From NCBI GenBank assembly GCA_934501535.1, contig CAKSUM010000006.1:52669-116668 (forward strand): DNA of 64,000 nucleotides, given 5' to 3'. Position numbers and translations under genes: made by a program. This DNA is from an uncultured Clostridia bacterium. Lineage in GTDB: Bacteria > Bacillota > Clostridia > UBA1381. The notes under the pieces were generated by a model, which was not told where the DNA came from, ran no database searches, and saw nothing but the letters and a program-made list of their open reading frames with translations. How positions within the stretch are numbered: position 1 is the stretch's first letter; every line of letters begins with the position of its first letter. Shown here in pieces: positions 51,142 to 59,846 of the stretch.

Positions 51142-51226
51142 AAAGGATATTTGTGGAAACTTATTTATCGGGACGGCAAATTAATTGCCGCCCCCCTCTA
51201 TAAAAAAGGATTTTGTGGACTTTTTT
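51142..51226. repeat. Imperfect duplicated segment
   Basis: AAAGGATATTTGTGGA near 51142-51157 recurs as AAAGGATTTTGTGGA near 51206-51220, and both are followed by T-rich sequence. It suggests a local duplication in the small-RNA region. Confidence 0.45.
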
Positions 51227-51261
51227 ATTGTTTATCCGATTTTTTTCGGATAACAAAGACT

Positions 51262-51290
51262 ATTATAACATATTATTGTTTATTTGTCAA
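51262..51290 (-). promoter_or_regulatory. Sigma-A-type promoter of the candidate small RNA
   Basis: The minus strand reads TTGACA, 17 bases, TATAAT. No protein gene is downstream in this direction. Confidence 0.8.
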
Positions 51291-51362
51291 TATATGCTAC
51301 ATAAATAGATGTGTATACTTACTGAAAAATCATTTACAATACCATTAAGAGAGGTATTAATT

Positions 51363-51650
51363 ATGATTTGTGACAGAATTAGAATGTTAAGAGAACAGTA
51401 CAATTACAGTCAAGCCGATTTAGCAGACAAATTAGGTATAGCGCGTACAAGTGTAATCGCTTGGGAAAATCAGACTTCTGTTCCCGCAATGAAACACATT
51501 ATTGCACTTGCAAAACTTTTTCGCGTTTCTACCGACTATCTTTTAGAGGTGGACAACCGCCGTACTCTCGTTCTCGATGGGCTTGACGATGAACAGGTAA
51601 ATATAATCTGTTCGCTCCTGAATTATTTTGACAGAGGAAGTCAAAAATAA
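51363..51650 (+). CDS. XRE-family transcriptional regulator
   Basis: A 95-residue protein. Residues 3-62 form a Cro/CI-type helix-turn-helix (RMLREQYNYSQADLADKLGIARTSVIAWENQTSVPAMKHI), with the rest short and charged. ATG 51363 follows GAGAGG; 51309 lacks a ribosome site. It is divergent from the predicted small RNA across about 110 bp and could control itself or that RNA. Lower G+C than the flanking housekeeping genes may mean a later arrival. Confidence 0.88.
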   Translation: MICDRIRMLREQYNYSQADLADKLGIARTSVIAWENQTSVPAMKHIIALAKLFRVSTDYLLEVDNRRTLVLDGLDDEQVNIICSLLNYFDRGSQK

Positions 51651-51687
51651 ATTCTGCAATATCATTCAAATTCCGCTTTTTATCGCG

Positions 51688-51710
51688 CCCGGTTTAACTA
51701 CCGGGTTTTT
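51688..51710 (+). terminator. Terminator of the XRE gene, overlapping the argH stop
   Basis: CCCGG pairs with CCGGG (51688-51692, 51701-51705), followed by six T, and reaches the stop codon of the convergent argH. Confidence 0.75.
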
Positions 51711-53092
51711 TATTTCATATTTTCAATATAATTTTTCGCGGCGGAAATGGCTTTTTTCACCGTCTTTTTCGCCGGACCGCCGATTACGGTTCGTCCGTTC
51801 ACGCATGTTTCCATGCTGATTGCGTCATAAATATCGCTGTCGATTTTGTCGGAAAATTCATTAAATTCCTCAACCGTGAGGTCATCGAGCGCCTTATCCT
51901 TGCTTATCGCGTAAAACACGAGCTTTCCGACAATTGCATGCGCGTCGCGGAACGGCACGCCCTTTTTCACGAGATAATCCGCAACATCGGTCGCGTTCGT
52001 AAATCCGCCCTTTGCGCCCTTTAACATATTGTCCTTTTTAACCGTCATGGTCGAAATCATGCCGCAGAACACCGGCAGACACAGCTTAACCGTATCGATT
52101 GCGTCGAAAATCGGCTCCTTGTCCTCCTGCATGTCCTTGTTGTATGCAAGCGGAATACCTTTCATCGTGGTCAACAGACTCATCAAATCGCCGTACACGC
52201 GCCCTGTCTTGCCTCGGATAAGCTCCGCAACGTCGGGATTTTTCTTCTGCGGCATGATAGATGAACCCGTCGAGAACGCATCATCCATTTCCACGAACGA
52301 AAATTCATGGCTTGACCATAAAATCAATTCCTCGCAGAACCGCGAAAGGTGCATCATTATAATTGCAAAGCAGTTTGCCGCCTCAATCACAAAATCGCGG
52401 TCGGATACGCCGTCGAGCGAATTTTGCGTGACAGCCGAAAATCCGAGTGTTTCGCAGACAAATTCCCTGTCCAGCGGATAAGTTGTACCGGCGAGCGCGC
52501 CCGAGCCGAGCGGCATAACCGATGTGCGCTTTTTGCAGTCGGCAAGGCGATCCGCGTCGCGGCGGAACATCTCAAAATATGCCATAAAATGATGCGCAAG
52601 CGTGATTGGCTGCGCCTTTTGCAGGTGCGTATAACCCGGCATAATCGTTTCGGTGTGCTCCTCGGCAAGCGAAACAACCGTGGCAAGCAGCTCCTTGAGC
52701 ATGGCGGAAATTTCGTCGATTTCGTCCATCATATACATGCGGATATCCAGTGCAACCTGGTCATTGCGGCTTCTGCCCGTGTGCAGACGCTTGCCGCTTT
52801 CGCCGATTTTGTCGGTCAGCAGCTTTTCGATATTCATGTGAATATCCTCGGCGTCTATGAGAAATTCGACCTTACCGTCCCTGATTTCCGCAAGGATTTC
52901 TTTAAGTCCGGCAATGATTTTTTCGGAATCCTCTTTCGCGATAATTCCCTGTCTGCCGAGCATCTTAGCATGCGCAATACTGCCCTTTATATCCTGCGCG
53001 TACATGCGCTTGTCGAAACGTATCGACGAATTGAAATCGTCAACTTTTTTGTCGGTCGCTTTCTGAAAACGTCCGCCCCACAGCTTTGCCAT
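51710..53092 (-). CDS. argH: Argininosuccinate lyase
   Basis: A 460-residue fumarase-superfamily lyase that splits argininosuccinate into arginine and fumarate, the last step of arginine synthesis. Signatures are MAKLWGGRFQKATDKKVDDF, GYTHLQKAQPITLAHH and the C3 loop TGSSIMPQKKNPDVAELIRG. It starts after GGAGAAAAA, 70 bp from argG; a hairpin lies between them. It is the second gene of argG-argH. Confidence 0.96.
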   Translation of the reverse strand: MAKLWGGRFQKATDKKVDDFNSSIRFDKRMYAQDIKGSIAHAKMLGRQGIIAKEDSEKIIAGLKEILAEIRDGKVEFLIDAEDIHMNIEKLLTDKIGESGKRLHTGRSRNDQVALDIRMYMMDEIDEISAMLKELLATVVSLAEEHTETIMPGYTHLQKAQPITLAHHFMAYFEMFRRDADRLADCKKRTSVMPLGSGALAGTTYPLDREFVCETLGFSAVTQNSLDGVSDRDFVIEAANCFAIIMMHLSRFCEELILWSSHEFSFVEMDDAFSTGSSIMPQKKNPDVAELIRGKTGRVYGDLMSLLTTMKGIPLAYNKDMQEDKEPIFDAIDTVKLCLPVFCGMISTMTVKKDNMLKGAKGGFTNATDVADYLVKKGVPFRDAHAIVGKLVFYAISKDKALDDLTVEEFNEFSDKIDSDIYDAISMETCVNGRTVIGGPAKKTVKKAISAAKNYIENMK

Positions 53093-53121
53093 ATTTTTTC
53101 TCCTTTATCGGGTAGGTGATA

Positions 53122-53151
53122 ACCGAAAATCCGCCCCGGCCGTGCCGGGGC
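53122..53151 (-). terminator. Hairpin between argG and argH
   Basis: GCCCCGGC pairs with GCCGGGGC on the minus strand, followed by GGATTTTC. It is a partial terminator or a stability element that could lower argH relative to argG. Confidence 0.55.
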
Positions 53152-53162
53152 AGTGTCCGGAT

Positions 53163-54392
53163 TTATTTTTTATACTTATTTTCGCCGTTTTTGTCCATCA
53201 TCATTGCGCGAACCTTGAGCGGAAGTCCGAACAGATTGATAAATCCTTCGGAATCCTTGTGCGAATACAGCTCGTGCGAGTCGCCGAAGGACGCGATTTC
53301 TTCATTATACAGCGAATACGGGCTTGTTGCGCCTGCCGGGTAGATGTTGCCTTTGTAAAGTTTCAGCTTAACGTCGCCCGTGACGGTTTCGTCCATAACG
53401 TCGAACATTGCGCTCATGGACTCACGCAGCGGCGTAAACCATTTTCCGTCATATACAAGCTCCGCGAACTTAACTGCTGACTGACGCTTAAAGCTCTGTG
53501 TGTCGCGGTCGAGGCAGAGATACTCAAGCTCTTTGATTGCCGCGTAGAGGATTGTTCCGCCCGGAGTTTCATACACGCCGCGCGACTTCATTCCGACCAG
53601 ACGGTCCTCAACAATGTCCGCGATACCTACGCCGTTTGCTCCGCCGATTGTGTTCAGCTCCTGCAAAAGCGGCAACGGCTCCATTTTTTTGCCGTTCAGC
53701 GCGACAGCCTCGCCCTTTTCAAAGCTGATTGTAACGTATGTCGGCTCGTCGGGTGCCTTTTCCGGCGATACGCCCAGTTTCAAAAGCGTATCAAGCTGCG
53801 GCTCGTTTGCCGGATTTTCCAAATCCATTCCCTCATGGCTGATGTGCCATACGTTGCGGTCACGCGAGTACAGCTCTTTTTTCGTAACCGGAATTTCTAT
53901 GTTGTGCGCCTGAGCATAGTCAACCGCGTCCTCACGCGATTTGATGTCCCAGATACGCCACGGCGCGATTACTTTCAAATTCGGGTTGAGCGCCTTTACC
54001 GTCAGCTCGAAACGAACCTGGTCATTGCCCTTGCCGGTGCAGCCGTGACAAACCGCCGTTGCGCCTTCCTTTTCGGCAATTTCAACCAGCTTTTTCGCGA
54101 TTATCGGACGTGCGTGCGATGTTCCCAAAAGGTATTTGCCTTCGTACTCCGCACCCGATTTTACAACCGGCCAGATATAATCCTTTACGTATTCCGCCTT
54201 TAAATCAGCAAGATACAGCTTTGACGCGCCGGCTTTCTTTGCGCGCTCTTCGAGTCCTTCTGTTTCTTTTCCCTGTCCTACGTCGCCGCAGACCGCGATA
54301 ACTTCGCAATCGTAGTTTTCTTTAAGCCACGGTATTATTATTGATGTATCCAGTCCGCCCGAATAGGCAAGAACAACTTTTTCCTTTGCCAT
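53163..54392 (-). CDS. argG: Argininosuccinate synthase
   Basis: A 409-residue ATP-dependent synthase that joins citrulline and aspartate. The PP-loop is LAYSGGLDTSIIIPWL (about 8-23); further signatures are CHGCTGKGNDQVRFELT and GMKSRGVYETPGG. Start 54392 follows GGAGG and gives the family N-terminus; 54455 is upstream leader. A promoter at 54447-54475 faces it. Confidence 0.97.
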   Translation of the reverse strand: MAKEKVVLAYSGGLDTSIIIPWLKENYDCEVIAVCGDVGQGKETEGLEERAKKAGASKLYLADLKAEYVKDYIWPVVKSGAEYEGKYLLGTSHARPIIAKKLVEIAEKEGATAVCHGCTGKGNDQVRFELTVKALNPNLKVIAPWRIWDIKSREDAVDYAQAHNIEIPVTKKELYSRDRNVWHISHEGMDLENPANEPQLDTLLKLGVSPEKAPDEPTYVTISFEKGEAVALNGKKMEPLPLLQELNTIGGANGVGIADIVEDRLVGMKSRGVYETPGGTILYAAIKELEYLCLDRDTQSFKRQSAVKFAELVYDGKWFTPLRESMSAMFDVMDETVTGDVKLKLYKGNIYPAGATSPYSLYNEEIASFGDSHELYSHKDSEGFINLFGLPLKVRAMMMDKNGENKYKK

Positions 54393-54446
54393 ATTGAAAT
54401 TCCTCCCGATTTGTAGTAAAATATATGTATAATTAACTTTAGTATT

Positions 54447-54475
54447 ATTATACATTTTTATTCATAATTATGCAA
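54447..54475 (-). promoter_or_regulatory. Promoter of argG-argH
   Basis: Minus-strand TTGCAT, a 17-base spacer and TATAAT. The leader to the ATG at 54392 is about 45 bases. No arginine box or T-box was recognised. Confidence 0.65.
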
Positions 54476-54519
54476 TAGTCAAAATAGATAAATGTTTAAA
54501 AAAATAAGGGGTGTTTTTT

Positions 54520-55020
54520 GTGATAATTTTAGGAATAGACCCGGGATACGCAATTGTGGGCATCGGAGTGATTGAATATATAGGAAATAAGTTTCGTCCG
54601 ATAGAGTATAACGCCATTACCACGCATGCGTCTATGATAACCAGTCTGAGGCTGCGCAAGATTAAGGAAGAAATATGCGAATACCTGCATAAATATAAGC
54701 CGGACGCGGTGGCGATAGAGGAGCTGTTTTTCAACAATAACGCGAAAACCGCGATAGCCGTGGCGCAGGCAAGAGGGGTGCTCGTTGCGGAAACGGCGGC
54801 GATGGATATACCGATTTTTGAATATACGCCGCTGCAGATAAAGCAGGCGGTTACGGGCTACGGCCGCGCCGAAAAGGGGCAAATTCAGCAAATGGTGAAG
54901 ATGCTTTTGAATTTGAACGTAATCCCCAAGCCCGATGACGCGGCGGACGCGCTTGCCGTGGCGATATGTCATGCGCACTCGGCGAAAATAAATGACGAGC
55001 TGGGGACGAACCGTCTGTAA
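54520..55020 (+). CDS. ruvC: Holliday-junction endonuclease RuvC
   Basis: A 166-residue resolvase. The catalytic Asp7 is in ILGIDPGYAIVGIG, with the acidic residues of AIEELFFNNN and of PDDAADALAVAICHAH further on. GTG 54520 is preferred to GTG 54511, because AAGGGG lies about 10 bases before it and the family starts like MRILGIDPG. ruvA and ruvB follow after a structured RNA segment of about 300 bp, an unusual interruption. Confidence 0.92.
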   Translation: MIILGIDPGYAIVGIGVIEYIGNKFRPIEYNAITTHASMITSLRLRKIKEEICEYLHKYKPDAVAIEELFFNNNAKTAIAVAQARGVLVAETAAMDIPIFEYTPLQIKQAVTGYGRAEKGQIQQMVKMLLNLNVIPKPDDAADALAVAICHAHSAKINDELGTNRL

Positions 55021-55071
55021 AATCCGTCACATACCTGTAACACAAATGTAACGGCACAATCGGACAAAATA

Positions 55072-55080
55072 TGATAAAAT
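55072..55080 (+). promoter_or_regulatory. Extended -10 promoter of the structured RNA
   Basis: TGATAAAAT is an extended -10 element; transcription would begin near G55087, the first base of helix P1. No clear -35 is seen. Confidence 0.55.
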
Positions 55081-55086
55081 ATATCT

Positions 55087-55255
55087 GGGACTGTAATATG
55101 CATAAACCGCGTAAAGCATTATAAATGCGTCTTTCAATATTACAGCCCGCAACTTTATGCGGTAAACAGACTTTATCCATGGCGTACCCTCCTGTATGCC
55201 CCGGGTTGCCAAAGCAAGGAATAATCCCCTTGCTTTGGTTCTGTTTGTTTATTTT
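55087..55255 (+). ncRNA. Candidate structured RNA between ruvC and ruvA (function unknown)
   Basis: The plus strand has a long helix P1 (CTGTAATAT at 55091 with ATATTACAG at 55137, extended by GGG/CCC with one bulged A). Inside it is a smaller hairpin (GCATT/AATGC). A second stem is CCGCA/TGCGG (55147-55162). A third is GGCGTAC/GTATGCC (55181-55200) with loop CCTCCT, complementary to a Shine-Dalgarno core. An 11-bp terminator hairpin ends it (CCAAAGCAAGG with CCTTGCTTTGG at 55209-55238, then U-rich). It could be a stand-alone small RNA or a leader of ruvA-ruvB. No known family was recognised. Confidence 0.65.
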
Positions 55256-55322
55256 ACTAAAGACTGAAACCAAGTGTTAAAAACGGCACACCTGCCGTAT
55301 TCGGAAAAGAGGACTGCGGAAA

Positions 55323-55907
55323 ATGTACTATTATATATCGGGAACGGTTGCGTCGAGACAGGACGGGTTTATCGTGATTGACAACGGAGGCATAGGCTAC
55401 AAAATTTACACCTCCGAAAATACGCAGAATATGCTCCGCGGCAGTGCGGAGGCTGTGCTCTATACCTATCTTCATGTCCGCGAGGACGTTTTTGATTTAT
55501 ACGGATTTGCGACAAATGAGGAACGCAGCATGTTTCTGAATTTGATGTCGGTTTCGGGAGTTGGTCCCAAGGCGGCGCTTGCGGTGCTTTCGACAATGCC
55601 GCCGAACGGCGTTGCGCTTGCGGTTGTCACCAATGACGCAAAATCGCTCACCAAAGCGCCGGGAGTCGGCGCGAAAATGGCGCAGCGGATTATCCTGGAG
55701 CTTAAGGACAAGCTGAAAAATGCGGAAATTCTTCCGGCGGAAATCGCGGAGGAAATCAGCATAACCGATAATCAGTCGGAGGCAGTGTCGGCGCTTATGG
55801 TGCTGGGATATTCGCAGAATGACGCAAAAAGGGCGGTTTCCGGCTCGGACGCGTCGCTGTCTACCGAAGAAATTGTAAAGCAGGCTCTTGCGAACCTGAT
55901 GAGGTAA
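55323..55907 (+). CDS. ruvA: Holliday-junction DNA-binding protein RuvA
   Basis: A 194-residue tetrameric junction binder. It has the N-terminal OB fold (MYYYISGTVASRQDGFIVIDNGGIGY), two helix-hairpin-helix motifs (LMSVSGVGPKAALAVLS and LTKAPGVGAKMAQRIILELKDKL) and the C-terminal RuvB-contact domain. It is followed at 4 bp by ruvB. Confidence 0.95.
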   Translation: MYYYISGTVASRQDGFIVIDNGGIGYKIYTSENTQNMLRGSAEAVLYTYLHVREDVFDLYGFATNEERSMFLNLMSVSGVGPKAALAVLSTMPPNGVALAVVTNDAKSLTKAPGVGAKMAQRIILELKDKLKNAEILPAEIAEEISITDNQSEAVSALMVLGYSQNDAKRAVSGSDASLSTEEIVKQALANLMR

Positions 55908-55911
55908 CCAA

Positions 55912-56922
55912 ATGATATTTGACGATAACGAAAGAATTGTTACAAGTGATTTTATTGATGAGGACGCCGATATTGAAGTCGGTCTGCGTCCGCGGCAGCT
56001 CGCCGATTATGTCGGTCAGGAAAAGGTAAAGGGCAACCTGAGCGTTTTTATAAACGCGGCGAAGGAACGGCGCGAACCGCTTGACCACGTGCTTTTGTAC
56101 GGCCCTCCGGGACTGGGCAAAACCACGCTTGCCGGGGTTATCGCGAACGAGATGGGCGTGAATATCCGCATAACCAGCGGCCCGGCAATCGAAAAAGCCG
56201 GCGACCTGGCGGCAATACTTACCAACCTTTCGCAGAACGATATTCTGTTTATTGACGAAATCCACCGCATGTCGCGCACGGTCGAGGAAATCCTCTACCC
56301 GGCGATGGAGGATTTTGCGCTTGATATTATAATAGGAAAGGGGCCGTCCGCAAAATCCATACGGCTCGATTTGCCGAAGTTCACGCTAATCGGCGCAACC
56401 ACGCGCGCAGGACTTCTTACGGCGCCTTTGCGCGACCGTTTCGGGGTTATGGCGCGGCTTGAGCTTTATAAAACGGAGGAGCTTGTCCGCATAATAAAGC
56501 GGTCGGCGGAAATTCTGAACGTGAAAATCGATGACGGCGGCGCGGCGGAAATCGCAAGCCGTTCACGCGGAACGCCGAGAATTGCGAACCGTCTTTTAAA
56601 GCGCGTGCGCGACTTTGCGCAGATAAGCTACGGCGGCGAAATCACGCGCGAAAATGCGGCAAAGTCCTTAAAGCGCATGGAAATAGACGAAATGGGACTT
56701 GATGAAATCGACAACAGAATGATTATGACAATGATTAAAAATTTCGGCGGCGGGCCGGTGGGAGTGGACACTCTTGCCGCGACTATCGGCGAGGAAACCA
56801 ACACGATTGAGGACGTCTATGAGCCGTACCTCATGCAGCTGGGGTACATCTCGCGCACGCCGAGGGGAAGAATAGTAACGCAGGCAGGCTACGAGCATTA
56901 CGGAATATCTATGCCCGAATAG
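55912..56922 (+). CDS. ruvB: Holliday-junction branch-migration ATPase RuvB
   Basis: A 336-residue AAA+ motor. Walker A is YGPPGLGKTTLAGVIANEM, Walker B is ILFIDEIHRM and sensor 1 is IGATTRAGLL; the C-terminal winged helix includes GFISRTPRGR-like RTPRGRIVTQAG. It is co-transcribed with ruvA and drives branch migration with it, and RuvC cuts. Confidence 0.97.
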   Translation: MIFDDNERIVTSDFIDEDADIEVGLRPRQLADYVGQEKVKGNLSVFINAAKERREPLDHVLLYGPPGLGKTTLAGVIANEMGVNIRITSGPAIEKAGDLAAILTNLSQNDILFIDEIHRMSRTVEEILYPAMEDFALDIIIGKGPSAKSIRLDLPKFTLIGATTRAGLLTAPLRDRFGVMARLELYKTEELVRIIKRSAEILNVKIDDGGAAEIASRSRGTPRIANRLLKRVRDFAQISYGGEITRENAAKSLKRMEIDEMGLDEIDNRMIMTMIKNFGGGPVGVDTLAATIGEETNTIEDVYEPYLMQLGYISRTPRGRIVTQAGYEHYGISMPE

Positions 56923-57007
56923 CCGCATGTTCCGGGGGTTTTGTGCAAATTTTTTCCGCCCGGAAAGCAATAATGCCGCATAACCGTGCGGCGGAATGGA
57001 GTTTATT

Positions 57008-58600
57008 ATGAAAAAAACAGCAATAATTATTTTTCTGCTGTGCTGTCTGTTTATGAACACCGCGGCTTCCGCCTCCATGATACTGGAGTATGACGGCGGA
57101 GTGCATAACTACACCGGCGCGGTTTATTCGCTGGCAGTCAACGGAAAAACGCTTACAAATCTGCCGCTGGAGCCGATAATTTTCAATGACAGAGCATTGG
57201 TTCCGGTGCGCGAGGTGTTCGAGGCACTCGGCGCAAAGGTGGACTACGGCGAGAGAGACAAGACGATAAACATTACTTATAAAAACAAAAAAGTGGGGCT
57301 GCAAATCGGCAACACCACGGCGACGGTGAACGGTGCGGCTAAGGCTATCCCGGACGGCGCTGCGCCGCGGCTGATTGCGAAATGGGGCGAGTCGGCAAAA
57401 ACGATGGTTCCGGTGCGGTTTATTTCGGAAAATGTCGGCTTGAACGTCGATTTTGACGGAAACCGCGGACTTATCAGCGTATCGGACGGCACGGCTGCAA
57501 CTCCGGCACCTACTGCGGCGCCGCAGCCGACCGCGTCGGTTAAGCTGAATAAAGTGGAGTATTCGCAGGACGGCAGCGTTGTGACGGTGAAGGTATCGGC
57601 AAGCGGCGAAATATCCGACATTACCGACGCGGCAGTGACATCGTCGCAGGTTTTGTTTGTCGATGTGACGAACTCGGCGTATACGGTTCCGAATAAAACC
57701 GAAGTCAACCTGGGCGCGGTTGTTGCCGTGCGCATGGGCACTCACGGCGCAAATTCGAGGATTGCGATAGATACACAGAACATGAAAAAATACAGCGCGT
57801 CGCTGTCATCGGACAGAAAAGCGGTTGTATTCAAAATTTCACAGGACGAAAATGCGGACGTATCTCAGCCGGCACCTCCGCCGCCGTCAACTCCGGCGCA
57901 GACGCCTGCGCCGAGCACAAGACCGACCGTTCCGAACGGTGAGAAAATCGTTGTAATTGACGCGGGTCACGGGGGCAGCGACCCCGGCGCGGACGGTTCG
58001 CTCATGAACGCGGACGAGCTTGCGGCATATGACGCGGCGCTACAGACAACCGAGCCTATTCTCGCGACCATGCCTGCCGGCAGCGGTCAGAATTATAAGG
58101 AAAAGGACATTGCATTAAGCGTTGCGAAAAAGGTTCAGGCAAAGCTTGAGGCAAACGGCGTCAAGGTTTTGATGACGCGCAGCGGCGACACATATCCCAC
58201 GCTGGACGAGCGCCCCGAGCTTGCGAACAGCCGCGGTGCGGTGATATTTTTGAGTATTCACCTAAATTCGACAAGCGCAGAGGTAACGGCGGCAAAGGGA
58301 ATGGAAATTTACTACAGCGAGCAGAATAACGGCAGCGAATACGGCATCACGAGCAAGGAAATGGCGGAGCTTATTTTAAAGAGCACCACTGCCGCGACCG
58401 GCGCAAGGTCACGCGGCGTAAAATCGGGCAATCTGCTTGTGACGAGAAAGAGCACCATGCCGGCGAACCTCATAGAAATCGGATTTATGAACAATCCGCG
58501 CGAGCTTGAAAAGCTCATTGATGACGGCTATCAGAACAGCATTGCATCGGGCATCACGGACGGAATTATGTCCGCATATTGGAAAATAAATGTGCAGTAA
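57008..58600 (+). CDS. Secreted N-acetylmuramoyl-L-alanine amidase with AMIN and Cu-amine-oxidase N-like domains
   Basis: A 530-residue exported wall amidase. Residues 1-23 form a signal peptide. A Cu-amine-oxidase N-terminal-like stress domain (about 45-165) includes PVREVFEALGAKVDY and VPVRFISENVGLNVDF. A Pro/Thr/Ala linker, an AMIN domain (about 178-280, cell-surface binding) and a second Pro-rich linker precede the Amidase_3 domain (about 310-530), with zinc-binding VIDAGHGGSDPG, SIHLNST and the catalytic Glu in NLIEIGFMNN. ATG 57008 is preferred to 56996, which lies in the ribosome site. It sits between ruvB and queA. Confidence 0.94.
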   Translation: MKKTAIIIFLLCCLFMNTAASASMILEYDGGVHNYTGAVYSLAVNGKTLTNLPLEPIIFNDRALVPVREVFEALGAKVDYGERDKTINITYKNKKVGLQIGNTTATVNGAAKAIPDGAAPRLIAKWGESAKTMVPVRFISENVGLNVDFDGNRGLISVSDGTAATPAPTAAPQPTASVKLNKVEYSQDGSVVTVKVSASGEISDITDAAVTSSQVLFVDVTNSAYTVPNKTEVNLGAVVAVRMGTHGANSRIAIDTQNMKKYSASLSSDRKAVVFKISQDENADVSQPAPPPPSTPAQTPAPSTRPTVPNGEKIVVIDAGHGGSDPGADGSLMNADELAAYDAALQTTEPILATMPAGSGQNYKEKDIALSVAKKVQAKLEANGVKVLMTRSGDTYPTLDERPELANSRGAVIFLSIHLNSTSAEVTAAKGMEIYYSEQNNGSEYGITSKEMAELILKSTTAATGARSRGVKSGNLLVTRKSTMPANLIEIGFMNNPRELEKLIDDGYQNSIASGITDGIMSAYWKINVQ

Positions 58601-58744
58601 CGGGCTTCGGCGGCGCGCCGAGCATGCCTTACGGACATTTGCCGCCGACGGACAGCAGCGTATTTGAGCATGAAAACCGGCTGCCGATTTTGACGGAAAT
58701 ATCGGAATAATACCGAAAATACATCTGCACATGGGGGATAAATA

Positions 58745-59770
58745 ATGAAAAGACAGGATTTTTACTACGAACTTCCGCCGGAATTAATCGCGCAGGAGCC
58801 GCTCGGGGACAGGGCTTCTTCGCGGCTTATGTGCCTTGATAAGGTCACGGGCGAAATCCGGCATAAACATTTTTATGATATTATCGACGAGCTGAACCCC
58901 GGAGATTGCCTTATATTAAACGATACAAAGGTAATCCCGGCGCGGCTTTACGGTGTGAAAGAGGGCAGCGGCGGCCACATTGAGTTTTTGCTTTTGCATA
59001 AGCATAAGCTGGACGAATGGGAGGTCATTTTAAAGCCGGGGCGCAAGGCAAAGCCGGGCGCGAGGTTTGTATTCGGCAACGGCGAGCTGAAAGCGGAGAT
59101 TTTGGACGTAATCAATGACGGAAACCGTCTTGTAAAATTTTATTATGACGGAGTATTTGAAGAAATTTTAGATAAGCTTGGCGAAATGCCGCTGCCGCAT
59201 TACATCACGAAAAAGCTGGAGGATAAGGACAGGTATCAGACGGTTTATGCAAAATATTCGGGTTCGGCGGCAGCGCCGACGGCAGGGCTTCACTTCACGC
59301 GCGAGCTGCTCGGGAAAATCCGCGAAAAGGGCGTAAATATCGGTTATGTCACGCTGCACGTCGGCTTGGGGACATTTCGCCCCGTAAAGGCGGACGATAT
59401 TCTCGAGCATAAAATGCACTCGGAATTTTATATACTTCCGCAGGAAACGGCGGACCTTGTGAATGAAACGAAACGAAACGGAAAACGTGTAATTTCGGTC
59501 GGCACCACCGCCACGAGAACGCTTGAAACGGTGGGCGCGGATGGCGGCGAGCTTGCGGCGAAAACCGGCTGGACAGATATTTTTATCTATCCGGGCAAGA
59601 AATTCAACGTGATTGACGCGCTGATAACGAATTTTCATCTGCCGGAATCCACGCTGATTATGCTTGTCAGCGCGCTTGCCGGGCGTGAAAATGTTTTGAA
59701 CGCGTACAATGAGGCGGTCAGGGAGCGCTACCGTTTCTTCAGTTTCGGCGACGCGATGTTTATTTATTGA
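58745..59770 (+). CDS. queA: S-adenosylmethionine:tRNA ribosyltransferase-isomerase
   Basis: A 341-residue enzyme that builds the epoxyqueuosine ring from preQ1 in tRNA. Signatures: FYYELPPELIAQEPL (start), ILNDTKVIPARL, GGHIEFLLL, TAGLHFTRELL and the C-terminal YRFFSFGDAMFI. The usual queA end is SFGDAMLI; here the last residues after FGDAM are changed (FIY) by the toxin-antitoxin insertion. A second copy of the original end lies at 60391. Its partner tgt is 1.7 kb downstream. Confidence 0.96.
   Translation: MKRQDFYYELPPELIAQEPLGDRASSRLMCLDKVTGEIRHKHFYDIIDELNPGDCLILNDTKVIPARLYGVKEGSGGHIEFLLLHKHKLDEWEVILKPGRKAKPGARFVFGNGELKAEILDVINDGNRLVKFYYDGVFEEILDKLGEMPLPHYITKKLEDKDRYQTVYAKYSGSAAAPTAGLHFTRELLGKIREKGVNIGYVTLHVGLGTFRPVKADDILEHKMHSEFYILPQETADLVNETKRNGKRVISVGTTATRTLETVGADGGELAAKTGWTDIFIYPGKKFNVIDALITNFHLPESTLIMLVSALAGRENVLNAYNEAVRERYRFFSFGDAMFIY
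59744..59758 (+). repeat. Left copy of a 15-bp direct repeat at the queA 3' end
   Basis: TTCGGCGACGCGATG, identical to 60391-60405. The two copies flank the toxin-antitoxin pair. Confidence 0.88.
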
Positions 59771-59795
59771 ATATTTATATTATACATATTTTGCA

Positions 59796-59824
59796 TTGAC
59801 AATACCTATAATACGATATATAAT
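59796..59824 (+). promoter_or_regulatory. Sigma-A-type promoter of the toxin-antitoxin pair
   Basis: TTGACA (59796-59801), a 17-base spacer and TATAAT (59819-59824). The A+T-rich spacer and downstream stretch could bind the antitoxin for autoregulation. Confidence 0.85.
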
Positions 59825-59846
59825 AGTAGTAGAAAGGGTGATTTAT

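Larger units (their letters stand above)
51095..51255 (-). ncRNA. Candidate small RNA with three hairpins (function unknown)
   Basis: A consensus promoter on the minus strand (51262-51290) points into a gene-free stretch that ends in a strong terminator near 51095. The transcript would start with the hairpin TTATCCGA/TCGGATAA, continue through a stem (CGGCAA with TTGCCG, extended by GGG/CCC) at 51170-51194, and end with the terminator hairpin. No start codon with a ribosome site lies inside. Expression and function are predictions; part could instead be a leader of unknown purpose. Confidence 0.5.

Noticed and set aside
58601..58744. Possible 28-codon gene or preQ1 riboswitch before queA
   Set aside because: The frame has no ribosome site and its product resembles nothing; no preQ1-type pseudoknot could be drawn.
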